This document shows positions 35,066 through 45,352 of a DNA stretch of 64,000 nt, one piece after another. The position numbers and the translations under genes were made by a program. The DNA lies in NCBI RefSeq assembly GCF_003240565.2, contig NZ_CP117256.1, forward strand, positions 372,001-436,000. The letters run 5' to 3'. The notes beneath the pieces were generated by a model that saw nothing but the letters and a program-made list of their open reading frames with translations, was not told where the DNA came from and did no database searches. The stretch's first letter is position 1. Each line of letters begins with the position of its first letter. Origin of the DNA: Rhizobium tumorigenes (GTDB taxonomy: Bacteria > Pseudomonadota > Alphaproteobacteria > Rhizobiales > Rhizobiaceae).

Positions 35066-35449
35066 TTATCGGCTACCGACAAGATCATCCGCAATCCAGT
35101 CGACCATCTTCCATCTTGCATGGAGGGTCCGACGTAGGAAGTCCGACGAGCAGGCATGGTGCTTTAAGAGTCCCGCTCCTCCTCGAGCCGAGATATAGAT
35201 CGTATCGCCCTGTTCTGGAAACGTGCCATTTGCGAGATATTCGACCAGTTCCTTCAGATCGGCATAAACTCCACGGTGCCTGAACCCGTCATGTCCGCCC
35301 TCGGACACGGCGAGAATTGCCGTCCGCTGCCAGTGGGAAGGGTCGGACGGCGGGATCAAGGCCACGTATTGTGACATCAATTCCAGCGACCGTTTCGTTC
35401 TTGAAATGCCTGCCTTTGAAGTTATCACAGAATGATCTGCCAGGCGCAC
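35066..35449 (-). pseudogene. Degenerate second copy of the same small protein family
   Basis: The reverse strand carries LIPPSDPSHWQRTAILAVSEGGHDG and YADLKELVEYLANGTFPEQGDTIY, clear counterparts of LPPSDPSDWRRMALLALKDGG and FVDLEEYAEHLANGTFPEQGDAIY in the gene at 34482-35020. The part between the two blocks is deleted, and the N-terminal half is not recognisable. It is a tandem duplicate in decay. Such tandem arrays are known for immunity genes of polymorphic toxins, but no toxin gene is seen here. Confidence 0.55.
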
Positions 35450-35869
35450 AAGATTGCACGTATCTTGGAAAACCGGGAGAAAAATTCTTGAGTTCGAAAG
35501 CTTCGCGTCTGGGGTCGAGGGCCAATGGTCAAGCTTGGCGAGGCATCTCCGCTACTCCAATAGTTCGAATGGTAAGTATGGCTCGGCATCGATGCAACGC
35601 CTCCCTGTCGAGCCGTCGTCTTTGGCCACGCAGACCATATCCACCTAAACACCCTCGGATCCATCTCCTGTCGCGGACTGCTAGGCGAAACAGATTGGCT
35701 GTTTTCACGGCGTAACAACGCCTTCAGATCATACGTCTTAAAGCGATATTTGAATGTAAGATTGCTGCGTCATGGTTGTAACCTTAGATTCAGCATGTCT
35801 CAAGATTGTCGGTCCGATTAACGCCGCAGGCATCAAGCGATGATACGTCTATCGGAGAAAGGAGCGGCC
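35450..35869. other. Intergenic stretch before the GGDEF-EAL gene
   Basis: No convincing gene is present. Several short open frames occur on both strands without ribosome sites or family sequence; part may be the eroded N-terminus of the decayed gene at 35066-35449. Confidence 0.4.
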
Positions 35870-37726
35870 ATGTTGATAGAAGTGCAAAACAGTATTCTGA
35901 AGATGGTCGCCCAAGGCGACGATCTCGAGGCAACACTTGCGACGCTATGCTGCGAGTTGGAAACATTATTGCCAGGTACACGCACGTCAATATTGATTCT
36001 GGATTCGCATGGCTTGCTACACCCATGCGTGGCTCCGAATCTGCCGAAGGACTACTCAGCTGCGCTGGATGGCATTGCAATCGGCCCGTCCGCAGGCTCA
36101 TGTGGAACAGCCGCCTATCTGCGGCGCGTTGTCGTGGTAGACGATATCGAAAACGATCCTCGATGGTCGGCTTTCAAAGATCTGGCTCAGGCTGCCGGCC
36201 TAAGAGCATGCTTCTCAAGCCCAATCTTTGGAAGCAAAGGACAAGTCCTTGCGACATTTGCTCTCTATTTCGATGAGGCGCGAAAGCCAACCGCTTTCGA
36301 ACAGAGCGTCGTGGAAGGTTGCTTGCCGCTATGTATGATCGCACTTGAGCGTCATGAGCGGTTCCAGGAGCGGGAGCGTCTCGCATACACTGATGCGTTG
36401 ACAGGCCTCACCAACCGCGCCAAGTACAACAAGGACCTCGAAAATGTTCCGAAGTCCGGATGGTCACTGTTGTTGATCGATATCGACAACCTCAAGAGCG
36501 TCAACGACACATTCGGTCACAACGCTGGCGACGATTTGATTGCGGCTGTGGCGGCTCGCATTGCCGGCTCGGCCGCCACGCTACGAACCTATCGCATCGG
36601 CGGCGACGAATTTGCCGTCATCCTGGATGATGCGGCTATCGACCCCAAGGAGTTAGCCGAGCGTATTGGTAGCAACGTAAGTGTCCCAGCCGTGTGCGGC
36701 GAGCACACGGCGTTCCCGACTATCACGATCGGTATTGCGCACTGGAGAGTGGGCTTAAGCGTGGCTGAGGTTCGGCAGAACGCCGACATCGCTCTCTATC
36801 ACGCCAAGGAAGAGAGCCGCGGCGGCGTGCTCATTTATAACGATACCCTGACCACCGCGATTTCAAGACGTTCGGAAGCCATCCACAAAGTGGCTGCCGC
36901 TCTGAAGGACAGCAGGATTGAAGCCTGGTATCAGCCGATCGTACGGATAGATACCGGAGACATCATAGGCGTGGAAGCTCTTGCCCGCATGCGTACGATC
37001 GATGGCGCCATCGTGCCGGCCGCCGAATTTTTCGAAGCCACAAAGGATGCCCAGATCGCGGCATCGCTCACACGACGGATGATTGAGTGCATCGCTCGGG
37101 ATGTCGGTGGATGGCTAAGGCTCGGCATACCGTTTCAGCATGTGGGCATCAACCTGTCTGCCGCAGACTTCTCCTGCACGGACTTACCGGAAAGCCTCGA
37201 GGTCGCGTTCAGACAGGAGGGGGTACCACTGCACCATGCTGTGCTGGAAGTGACGGAATCCGTCTATCTTGGTGATCGTGATCGACGTGTCGCGAAGAAG
37301 ATCGCGGCCTTACGTGCCGCGGGGTTGCTTATTGCCCTCGACGACTTTGGCACTGGCTTTGCATCACTCACCCATCTCATCACCGTGCCTGTGGATATCA
37401 TCAAGATCGATAAATCCTTCACCGATCTCTTAGGCCCTGACGACCCCGGGACGAGCATAGTCGAGGGTATCCTCCATATTGCCAAACGCCTTGGCATCAA
37501 GGTGGTCGTAGAGGGCATAGAGACTACTGAGCAAGCCGAGCTTCTGCTTGAGCGGGGCTGCGTCCTCGGTCAGGGCTACCTATACTCGAAGGCTCTACCA
37601 GCCGATCAGATCTGCACGCTTCTACGCGAACGCGGACAAGCACGGGACAGCGTTTCAGAGCTGAATGCTACCCTCCACCGCATGCGTGGCGAGCCAAGTT
37701 CCCTCCCTGGCCGAGACACAGCTTGA
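35870..37726 (+). CDS. GAF-GGDEF-EAL cyclic-di-GMP signalling protein
   Basis: This 618-residue cytoplasmic protein has a GAF sensor (about residues 10-160, with LLPGTRTSILILDS and GSCGTAAYLRRVVVVDDIENDPRW), a diguanylate cyclase domain (YTDALTGLTNRAKYN, RIGGDEFAVIL) and a phosphodiesterase domain (GVEALARMR, GINLSAADF, LEVTESVYL, ALDDFGTGFASL, KIDKSF, EGIETTEQ, GYLYSKAL). Both GGDEF and EAL catalytic motifs are intact, so it could make or degrade cyclic di-GMP. AAGGAG before the ATG at 35870 favours that start over one at 35840. There is no membrane segment. Its signal is unknown. Confidence 0.9.
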   Translation: MLIEVQNSILKMVAQGDDLEATLATLCCELETLLPGTRTSILILDSHGLLHPCVAPNLPKDYSAALDGIAIGPSAGSCGTAAYLRRVVVVDDIENDPRWSAFKDLAQAAGLRACFSSPIFGSKGQVLATFALYFDEARKPTAFEQSVVEGCLPLCMIALERHERFQERERLAYTDALTGLTNRAKYNKDLENVPKSGWSLLLIDIDNLKSVNDTFGHNAGDDLIAAVAARIAGSAATLRTYRIGGDEFAVILDDAAIDPKELAERIGSNVSVPAVCGEHTAFPTITIGIAHWRVGLSVAEVRQNADIALYHAKEESRGGVLIYNDTLTTAISRRSEAIHKVAAALKDSRIEAWYQPIVRIDTGDIIGVEALARMRTIDGAIVPAAEFFEATKDAQIAASLTRRMIECIARDVGGWLRLGIPFQHVGINLSAADFSCTDLPESLEVAFRQEGVPLHHAVLEVTESVYLGDRDRRVAKKIAALRAAGLLIALDDFGTGFASLTHLITVPVDIIKIDKSFTDLLGPDDPGTSIVEGILHIAKRLGIKVVVEGIETTEQAELLLERGCVLGQGYLYSKALPADQICTLLRERGQARDSVSELNATLHRMRGEPSSLPGRDTA

Positions 37727-37884
37727 TTAAGCGGTTTTCGCTCGCAAAGCGTCGCCCCACACCTCTGCCCGACCTGATCGGCCGCCATGATGGGATACGA
37801 ACCCAAAAACTTGTCTTATTCTGTCAAGGTGTTGAGAAGCCGAGACGAATGAGTATTTCCGCGGAACTCCAAGAGCGTCGGGGT

Positions 37885-38427
37885 TTAGTCGAGCATCTTT
37901 TTGACCGTCGCGATCGGGAGGAACATCCGCATCGCATTTGTTGGCAGGGGTTGAAAGCCGTAATCAATATAAAGCTTTACTCGTTTCTCGGTCCGCTCTG
38001 CATCACCGCAATCAAGGACATCGAGCATTACGATTGCCGTACCTATTTCATCCGAGATACGCACTATTCGCGTCAAGCAGTCGATCAGCAGGTCGCCGCC
38101 GTATCCGCTGCCAGCGAATTTCAAATCGCGACCGATCATTGAGATGTAGGCCGCGGGAATTGACCCGTGTCCGGGCCGGTCGCGCGCGAACCTTTTCGGA
38201 AGCTCCGAATAGTCAACAGCGTGGCTGTTGATGGCGTAGAAGCCCATCACCGGACCCCCGTCTTGCGTCATGACAAAAACACGAAGATTGTCGCTTTTCT
38301 GAAGCTTGTTTGCGGTCTTGTGAAAGAAATTATCGACCTGCACAATGCCGCACGAAAAAGCCGCCCGATCATGTTTGAGGGGATCGAGCGGCTCGATGAT
38401 TGGCTTTGACGCTTCGTTTTGCGGCAT
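37885..38427 (-). CDS. TacT-type GNAT acetyltransferase toxin
   Basis: This 180-residue protein begins IIEPLDPLKHDRAAFSCGIVQVDNFFHKTANKLQKSDNLRVFVM and has the GNAT acetyl-CoA loop region PAAYISMIGRDLKFAGSGYGGDLLIDCLTR and the late KLYIDYGFQPLP. This is the TacT/AtaT family, whose members acetylate the amino group of charged tRNAs and stop translation. The length is typical. The start overlaps the antitoxin stop, as is normal for TacA-TacT pairs. Confidence 0.88.
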   Translation of the reverse strand: MPQNEASKPIIEPLDPLKHDRAAFSCGIVQVDNFFHKTANKLQKSDNLRVFVMTQDGGPVMGFYAINSHAVDYSELPKRFARDRPGHGSIPAAYISMIGRDLKFAGSGYGGDLLIDCLTRIVRISDEIGTAIVMLDVLDCGDAERTEKRVKLYIDYGFQPLPTNAMRMFLPIATVKKMLD

Positions 38428-38735
38428 TATTTTGAATTGACAGTGTCGCTGTGACGCTTGAAAGCAGCCTTAAGTCTATCTGTCGGCTCTGGTGGGTTAT
38501 CCAGTGCAGCAAAAAACGCAGCCTGATCGGCTGGCTGCAAAAGGGTCCGTTCATGAGCGGCAATTGTCGTTATGGCGGATTGATAAGCAGCGTTGATCGT
38601 GAAAGCGGAGTCGTCTACACCGGATAGCGCAGCAGCGCGTTGAATTGCCGTCTTGATGCGCGCCTTCGTACGGAAGCCCATACGTGCGTCGTTTGGTTCA
38701 TCGATTTCGGCAGTCATGTCTTTGAAAGCAAGCAT
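38427..38735 (-). CDS. TacA-type (DUF1778) antitoxin
   Basis: This 102-residue protein has the DUF1778 ribbon-helix-helix pattern KARIKTAIQRAAALSGVDDSAFTINAAYQSAITTIAAHERTLL, then the toxin-binding tail DQAAFFAALDNPPEPTDRLKAAFKRH. AGGAGG five bases before the ATG at 38735 fixes the start. Such antitoxins repress their own promoter together with the toxin. A palindrome 38 bases upstream is the probable operator. Confidence 0.88.
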   Translation of the reverse strand: MLAFKDMTAEIDEPNDARMGFRTKARIKTAIQRAAALSGVDDSAFTINAAYQSAITTIAAHERTLLQPADQAAFFAALDNPPEPTDRLKAAFKRHSDTVNSK

Positions 38736-38772
38736 AGTCGCCTCCTATTCGGGTGTAACAATGTAGCATTGC

Positions 38773-38791
38773 GTACGTCAAAATGACGTAC
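38773..38791. promoter_or_regulatory. Palindromic operator of the tacA-tacT pair
   Basis: GTACGTCA, AAA and TGACGTAC form a perfect 8-bp inverted repeat with a three-base centre, 38 bases upstream of the antitoxin start. Further GTACGT cores lie at about 38817 and 38832, as in antitoxin operators with several binding sites. Confidence 0.6.
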
Positions 38792-39369
38792 TCGTCAAGT
38801 TGGTATTCGAATTTGTGTACGTTTGGTGTGCGTACGTGCAGTGAACGTCGTGCAACGTATCTGGTTCCGGCGCACCGTGCAGATGGGCAGGCGAACGTCA
38901 ACGACTTTTCACCAGCCTAGACAGGCCTCAACAAGAAACCAAAATATCTACAGGGCCTGTGTGACAATGCCCGGAAAATTAGCCTAATTTCCTCAAGCAT
39001 CCAAGAGGCAGAGCTCCCGGCTGTTGGATATTATCAGCTCAAGCCTTGAAGGGAATCGAACTACCAATACCATCGGAAATCTTTTGGTTTCAGCTACTCA
39101 GCCGTATGGTGCGCGTAGTAAACTTTTAGAACTTTTAGGTTGCTGGAGATTCGACCGAGGCATGGGAGCAGGCGTCAACCCCTCGCAGGTCGGCAACTGG
39201 AGGTTGTTTGGAATTTGTACGAACTGGTCACCGTGCCGCCCTGATCCGGTGACAAGCTGTCGTAATGCGGGAGAGCTCTGGCGGCGTCCTCGTCTAATAA
39301 AATTCAGTATGTGATCAGCAATTTATCGCAGGGTGGGCCGGCCATGCCGCTCCGAACCGGCATACACTT
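38792..39369. other. Intergenic region between toxin module and nic cluster
   Basis: I see no supported gene in these 578 bases. A seven-base inverted repeat GTCACCG / CGGTGAC stands at 39227-39253. An open frame at 39024-39314 has no ribosome site or family resemblance. The stretch is a natural boundary between the accessory region and the nicotinate cluster. Confidence 0.45.
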
Positions 39370-39852
39370 CTACTCTTCCGATGCATCATCTTCCGCAATT
39401 TTGCGCAGCAAGAACAGCAATGCAACCCGCTCGGCTGGATTGAGACGCGCCATCGTTTTTTCGCTGATCTGGTGAGCCTGTGGATACATGGCCTGCAGCA
39501 GCGCCTCACCCTTCGGCAGGATTGCGATGATGACCTTGCGGCCGTCGGCCTCGTCCTTGGAAAGCTCGACCAGTCCCCTTGCCTTCAGCCGGTCTACGAT
39601 GCCGCGGATAGTCGCCTGGTCGACGGAGGTCGCCTTAACCAGTTCCACCTGCGAACTCGGCCCGAGATCGCGCAGCGCGCACAGCGTGACGAACTGCATC
39701 GATGTCAGATCCGGATCGATCGTGCCGTCCTGAAAAATCGAAAGGTGCCGCTGATAGGCCTTGCGCAGGAGATGGCCGACCTGCTCGGTTACTTTGTATT
39801 CGGCGCCGGACTGGGTCGCATCTTGCGACGTATCATTGCTTTTCTTGCTCAT
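39370..39852 (-). CDS. nicR: MarR-family regulator, probable NicR-like repressor
   Basis: This 160-residue protein has the MarR winged helix: YKVTEQVGHLLRKAYQRHLSIF, LTSMQFVTLCALRDLGPSSQVELVKATSVDQATIRGIVDRLKARGLVELSKDEADGRKVIIAILPKGEALL. In Pseudomonas putida the MarR-type NicR represses nic operons until 6-hydroxynicotinate appears. The gene sits behind nicX in the same orientation, with a strong hairpin between. A paralogue at 58670-59152 shares the helix and wing segments (TIKGVVDRLVKRGLV). Its operator is probably in the nicC-nicA region. The gene symbol rests on context. Confidence 0.82.
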   Translation of the reverse strand: MSKKSNDTSQDATQSGAEYKVTEQVGHLLRKAYQRHLSIFQDGTIDPDLTSMQFVTLCALRDLGPSSQVELVKATSVDQATIRGIVDRLKARGLVELSKDEADGRKVIIAILPKGEALLQAMYPQAHQISEKTMARLNPAERVALLFLLRKIAEDDASEE

Positions 39853-39949
39853 ATCAGCAGCAGGCCTCTGTTTGGCGGCAGTCCTATACGATCCATTCCG
39901 AGCCGAACATCCCGAAGCTGGGCCGCCTCACCATTTGCTCCGCGGGTTT

Positions 39950-39980
39950 CGCCCTATCCTCGTGCGCAGAGGATAGGGCG
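39950..39980. terminator. Strong hairpin between nicX and the MarR gene
   Basis: CGCCCTATCCTC (39950-39961), a seven-base loop and GAGGATAGGGCG (39969-39980) form a perfect 12-bp stem, 13 bases behind the nicX stop. No T-run follows on either strand, so it may stabilise the nic message or weaken read-through into the regulator gene. Confidence 0.55.
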
Positions 39981-39992
39981 GGCGTCGCTGCC

Positions 39993-41024
39993 TTACTTCC
40001 GGATATACTGCATTTCCTTCACGGCGACGTCGCCGTTCAGCACCATTGGCTCGTCGTCCAGGAACAGCGAGCAACCACGCATTGGGATATCCAGGTGGCA
40101 GGCGGTGTCGTTCGGACCGCCGAGCTCGTTATTCGGGCCAGTTGAGAACATGACGTTGCCATAGAACGAGCGGGCTTCCATGCCCATGCCACCCGGGAAT
40201 TCCCCAGGCACCATGCGATGCCACTTGGCGTTCTGGTTGAGGCCCCAGCCCACATGGCTCATCCCCATGCCACGCGGATCGTCGAAGCCTTCCATGTAGG
40301 ACTTGACTAGATCGGCATCGAGGCCGCCCCTGATATCGGTGATCCAGCCGTTCTCGATCGTATAGGTGATGGGGTCGCGGACGTAAATGTTTTGCGGCAG
40401 CAGAATGTCGCCCGGAGCGACGACGATGGTGCCGTCGACGCCATCATCGTCGCCACCTGTGAATACGAAACCGGACGGCCAATGGTCCCAGCGGCCGGGC
40501 TCGTCGGTGCATGCATATTCGGTGATGGCGGGATAGGTGTTGAGCTTGTAAGTGACATCGGTGCCGTGCGGCGAGGTAATGCGCATGACCTTCGCCTTGG
40601 AAAGCAGGTCGCCCGCGAATTCGACGCGCTCGCGCAGCTCCTTTGTCGGCAGCATGCGGGCGAGAACGTCCGGCGGCTCCACCGCCGTCAGGATGCGGGT
40701 TCCGGCCGCCTGGATGGCCATCTGCTCGGGACTGAACAGCAGGAAGATGCAGTCGATCAGCATGTCGGCGGCCTTGAGCGCCTCCACAGCATCGGGCATG
40801 GAGGCAAGGCCTGTCTGGCCGACGGCCCATGCCCCCGCTGGCGGCACCGGCGGTAGGCGCATGTGATACATTTTGGCGCCGAGGCGCAGGCCAGCGCCCA
40901 TGAAGGCGTCGGCATAATCGAGGCGCTCGTTGCCCTGCGTCAGGACGATGAGTTTTTCGCCCTCCTTGACGCCTGACATCTTCAACTGATGCAGGCAGAT
41001 TTCCGTGAAGCTGAATTGATCCAT
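39993..41024 (-). CDS. nicX: 2,5-dihydroxypyridine 5,6-dioxygenase
   Basis: This 343-residue enzyme matches NicX in length and sequence: MDQFSFTEICLHQLKMSGVKEGEKLIVLTQGNERLDYADAFMGAGLRLGAKMYHMRLP, then ITSPHGTDVTYKLN, GVDGTIVVAPGDILLPQN, and the metal-site-like SHVGWGLNQNAKWH. NicX is an iron(II) dioxygenase that opens 2,5-dihydroxypyridine to N-formylmaleamate. It is the last catabolic gene of the reverse-strand nic operon. The glutamate and histidines known to hold iron lie in the C-terminal third; the histidines in the SHVG segment and in TACHLDIP are candidates. Confidence 0.92.
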   Translation of the reverse strand: MDQFSFTEICLHQLKMSGVKEGEKLIVLTQGNERLDYADAFMGAGLRLGAKMYHMRLPPVPPAGAWAVGQTGLASMPDAVEALKAADMLIDCIFLLFSPEQMAIQAAGTRILTAVEPPDVLARMLPTKELRERVEFAGDLLSKAKVMRITSPHGTDVTYKLNTYPAITEYACTDEPGRWDHWPSGFVFTGGDDDGVDGTIVVAPGDILLPQNIYVRDPITYTIENGWITDIRGGLDADLVKSYMEGFDDPRGMGMSHVGWGLNQNAKWHRMVPGEFPGGMGMEARSFYGNVMFSTGPNNELGGPNDTACHLDIPMRGCSLFLDDEPMVLNGDVAVKEMQYIRK

Positions 41025-41066
41025 GCTCGTTCCCCTTGTTGGTTGAAGGCTCAGGTGTGCGGAGGG

Positions 41067-41702
41067 TTAAGGACAGGCGGGCTTGGCGATTGCCGCGATC
41101 GCCTCCTCCCTCGAAACGACGTCGCCATACTTGTTGTCGATGTCGAAGAGGTTCGCATTGTGCGGATCGGGATGGCGGTCGCCGACACAATCGCGCACGA
41201 CGATGGCCCGGAATCCGTGTTGCACCGCATCGACGGCGCTCGCGCGGATGCATCCGCTCGTCGAGCAGCCGGCCATGATGACGGTATCGATGCCCTGGGC
41301 GTGCAGGTGGGAGGCAAGGCTGGTACCGAAGAAGGCGCTGGCATATTGCTTGACGATAACGAGCTCACCGGCTGCCGGCTCGACGCCTTCGCAGAATTCG
41401 GCAAGCACGTTGCCTTCGACCATGGCCTTCATGACCGGCGACTTCTTGACCCACATGCCGCCATCGGCACAATTTTCGGCCAGATAAAGAATGCGCGTGT
41501 GGATGACGGGAATGCCGACGGCGCGGGCAGAGGCGATCAGCTCGGGCGTCTGCGCCACGGCATCGACCACGCCGGGCGCATAGAGCGGCGCTCCCTCGAT
41601 CGTGTAGGCCTTCAGGAAATCGATGACAAGGAGCGCCGGTCGCTGGCCGAAGCCGATGCGGTTGCCCCAGACACCCTGATAGTTGGCTTCGGCGGTTTGC
41701 AT
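41067..41702 (-). CDS. nicF: Maleamate amidohydrolase
   Basis: This 211-residue isochorismatase-fold hydrolase has the catalytic aspartate in PALLVIDFLKAY (about residue 28), a lysine in VIVKQYASAFFGTSLASHL and the nucleophile cysteine in VIMAGCSTSGCIRASAVDA. NicF splits maleamate to maleate and ammonia, the step that frees the ring nitrogen of nicotinate. The start at 41702 begins MQTAEANYQGVWGNRIGFGQRP, as in the family. Spacing to the neighbouring nic genes is short, consistent with one operon. Confidence 0.92.
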   Translation of the reverse strand: MQTAEANYQGVWGNRIGFGQRPALLVIDFLKAYTIEGAPLYAPGVVDAVAQTPELIASARAVGIPVIHTRILYLAENCADGGMWVKKSPVMKAMVEGNVLAEFCEGVEPAAGELVIVKQYASAFFGTSLASHLHAQGIDTVIMAGCSTSGCIRASAVDAVQHGFRAIVVRDCVGDRHPDPHNANLFDIDNKYGDVVSREEAIAAIAKPACP

Positions 41703-41712
41703 TGTCGTCTCC

Positions 41713-42536
41713 CTAGTAGGCGCCGGACAGCAGCGCACCGGCACCCGGTACGACAGCTTCGAGACCGAGCGATTTCAGCATGCAATAGGTCGTGGCAACG
41801 GCGGCTGTCAGCACCGGCTTGCCGGTCATGGCTTCAACCTTGGCAATCACGGGCAGCGACGGCATCTGGACACAGGCGGACAGCACGATGACGTCGACAT
41901 CCGTAAGATCGAGCGCCTGGACGATGGCTGGAAGATTTTCCGGGTCGTGACGCGCGACATCGAGATTGTCGGGGATCTCCAGCGCACGCCAGTCCATGAC
42001 TTCGAAGCCTTCTTCCCGGATGTAGTCCACCACGAGCTCGGTGAGCGGCTTCATGTAGGGCGCGACGACGGCGATCTTTTTCGCCTTCATCACCTTCAGG
42101 CCCTCGATCAGGGCGCCGGCGCTGGTCACGACGGGAATGTCGGTGCCATTCTCCTGCGTGCGGCCGGTTAGGCGCTTTTCCGACTGGCGGTGATAGCCGA
42201 GGCCCATCGCCATGATGGCAACGAGGCAGGCATAGCCGAGCACATCGACGCGGGCATCCGAGAGTTCGACGGCGCAGCGATCGGATTCGGCATCCATGGC
42301 CGCCAGTTCTTCCTTGACGACTTTCTTCATCCGCATGCGGCTGGAGTGGAACGTGAACCGCTCGGGCCGGATCGATTGGCGCGCCGTCAGCATGGCCGGA
42401 ATTTCGGTTTCCATCGTGGTGTTGGAACTCGGTACGATCTGGCCGATACGGTAATATTTCTGCACGGATGAAGTCCTCTGCGGCATGGAAGGCGAAAGAC
42501 GGGTGAGTGGCGAAGCCGATGGCTCCGCCACCGCAT

Positions 42537-42540
<4 letters not shown>
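41713..42540 (-). CDS. nicE: Maleate cis-trans isomerase
   Basis: This 275-residue protein matches Asp/Glu-racemase-type maleate isomerases: YYRIGQIVPSSNTTMETEIPAML, the first catalytic cysteine in DVLGYACLVAIMAMG and the second in VDVIVLSACVQMPSLPVI. NicE turns maleate into fumarate, which enters the TCA cycle. The ATG at 42540 overlaps the nicD stop (TGAATG) but adds about 25 residues not seen in the family; an ATG at 42486 gives 257 residues, close to the usual 250. I list the longer form because of the coupling. Confidence 0.9.
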
Positions 42541-44488
<1,948 letters not shown>

Positions 44489-44535
44489 TCATGTTGACGC
44501 ATAATCTTGCAATTCGAGGCATGATGAAATTTTTA

Positions 44536-44558
44536 GCGCATACGCTATAAATAGCAAG
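44536..44558. promoter_or_regulatory. Candidate NicR operator, nicC side
   Basis: The sequence holds AGCG-CATA-CGCT overlapping GCTAT-AA-ATAGC, then AAG. The core GCATACGCT...ATAAATA-(A)GCAAG recurs at 44667-44690. It probably overlaps the nicC promoter (TATTTATAG on the reverse strand could be a -10), so a bound repressor would block transcription. Confidence 0.5.
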
Positions 44559-44664
44559 TCTGGCTTTTGCATTTTTGCAAAAAATCCGGCTAGCTTTTCC
44601 CGAAAATATGGATATCGTCTTGCTTGCCGGCACGCGCATGCGCACGGAGAAACGGTCATATAAA

Positions 44665-44690
44665 GTGCATACGCTTTATAAATAAGCAAG
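44665..44690. promoter_or_regulatory. Candidate NicR operator, nicA side
   Basis: Starting at 44667 the segment reads GCATACGCT, then TTATAAATAAGCAAG, a near copy of the site at 44538-44558 with GCTT...AAGC as its inverted part. It lies about 140 bases before the likely nicA start and covers a TATAAA -10-like box. The two copies, one per transcription direction, suggest joint control of nicCDEFX and nicAB. Confidence 0.5.
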
Positions 44691-44827
44691 GAACAGCAGA
44701 TGCGTGACGTGATTTTCGATCACGTCATTATGTTTTGCGGGCGTCGAAGCGAGGTCTGCGGCATAATGGTGTGCGTGAGTGCCGGCGGACCGGTTTCGGC
44801 CTGCGCCCGTGCTTTGGAGTCCGGCTC

Positions 44828-45352
44828 TTGAAGGAGGTCGGCTCATTCAGGCTGAACGTCAACGGCGCCGTCAGCGACGTCGAAGCGGGTGGCGCAACGC
44901 CACTTCTTTATATCCTCCGAAACGATCTCTGCCTCAACGGCCCCAAATACGGTTGCGGCCTCGGTGAGTGCGGCGCCTGCGCAGTGCTGGTGGATGGCAG
45001 GGCCGTTCGCTCCTGCACCGTGCCGCTGAAGGCCCTGGGGAGCAGGCAGGTGACGACGCTGGAGGGCCTGGCAAAGTCTGGCCGTCTGCATGTCGTCCAG
45101 CGCGCCTTCATCGAGGAGGCCGCCGCGCAGTGCGGATACTGCCTGAACGGCATGATCATTGCCATCGTCGGGCTGCTGGAAGCCAAGGCCGAGCCGGATG
45201 AGGCCGATATTCGCGACGCTCTGCGGCATCATCTTTGCCGTTGCGGCACGCATATGGAAATACTCGCTGCAGCACGCCGCGCCGTCGCCTACGCCAGGAC
45301 CGACCGCGCATTCGGCGGATCGGCAGAGGCCCGAAACGAGGTTTCGCCATGA
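44828..45352 (+). CDS. nicA: Nicotinate dehydrogenase small [2Fe-2S] subunit
   Basis: This protein of about 174 residues has the plant-type cluster site KYGCGLGECGACAVLVDG...SC and the xanthine-dehydrogenase-type second site QCGYCLNG...HLCRCGTH, the two [2Fe-2S] clusters of NicA. With NicB it hydroxylates nicotinate at C6, using water, and passes the electrons on. No in-frame ATG exists before the domain: the frame opens at a TTG at 44735, and I choose a TTG at 44828; an AAGGAGG at 44831-44837 would rather suit a start near 44846. The true start is uncertain. The stop overlaps the nicB start (ATGA). Confidence 0.85.
   Translation: MKEVGSFRLNVNGAVSDVEAGGATPLLYILRNDLCLNGPKYGCGLGECGACAVLVDGRAVRSCTVPLKALGSRQVTTLEGLAKSGRLHVVQRAFIEEAAAQCGYCLNGMIIAIVGLLEAKAEPDEADIRDALRHHLCRCGTHMEILAAARRAVAYARTDRAFGGSAEARNEVSP

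Noticed and set aside
35056..35080. A forward-strand MCGIIGY start resembling glutamine amidotransferases
   Set aside because: Only seven residues match; the continuation has no amidotransferase sequence and the region is covered on the other strand by decayed genes. Chance.
39024..39314. Open frame of 96 codons in the gap before the nic cluster
   Set aside because: It has no ribosome site, starts inside unremarkable sequence and shows no family resemblance.
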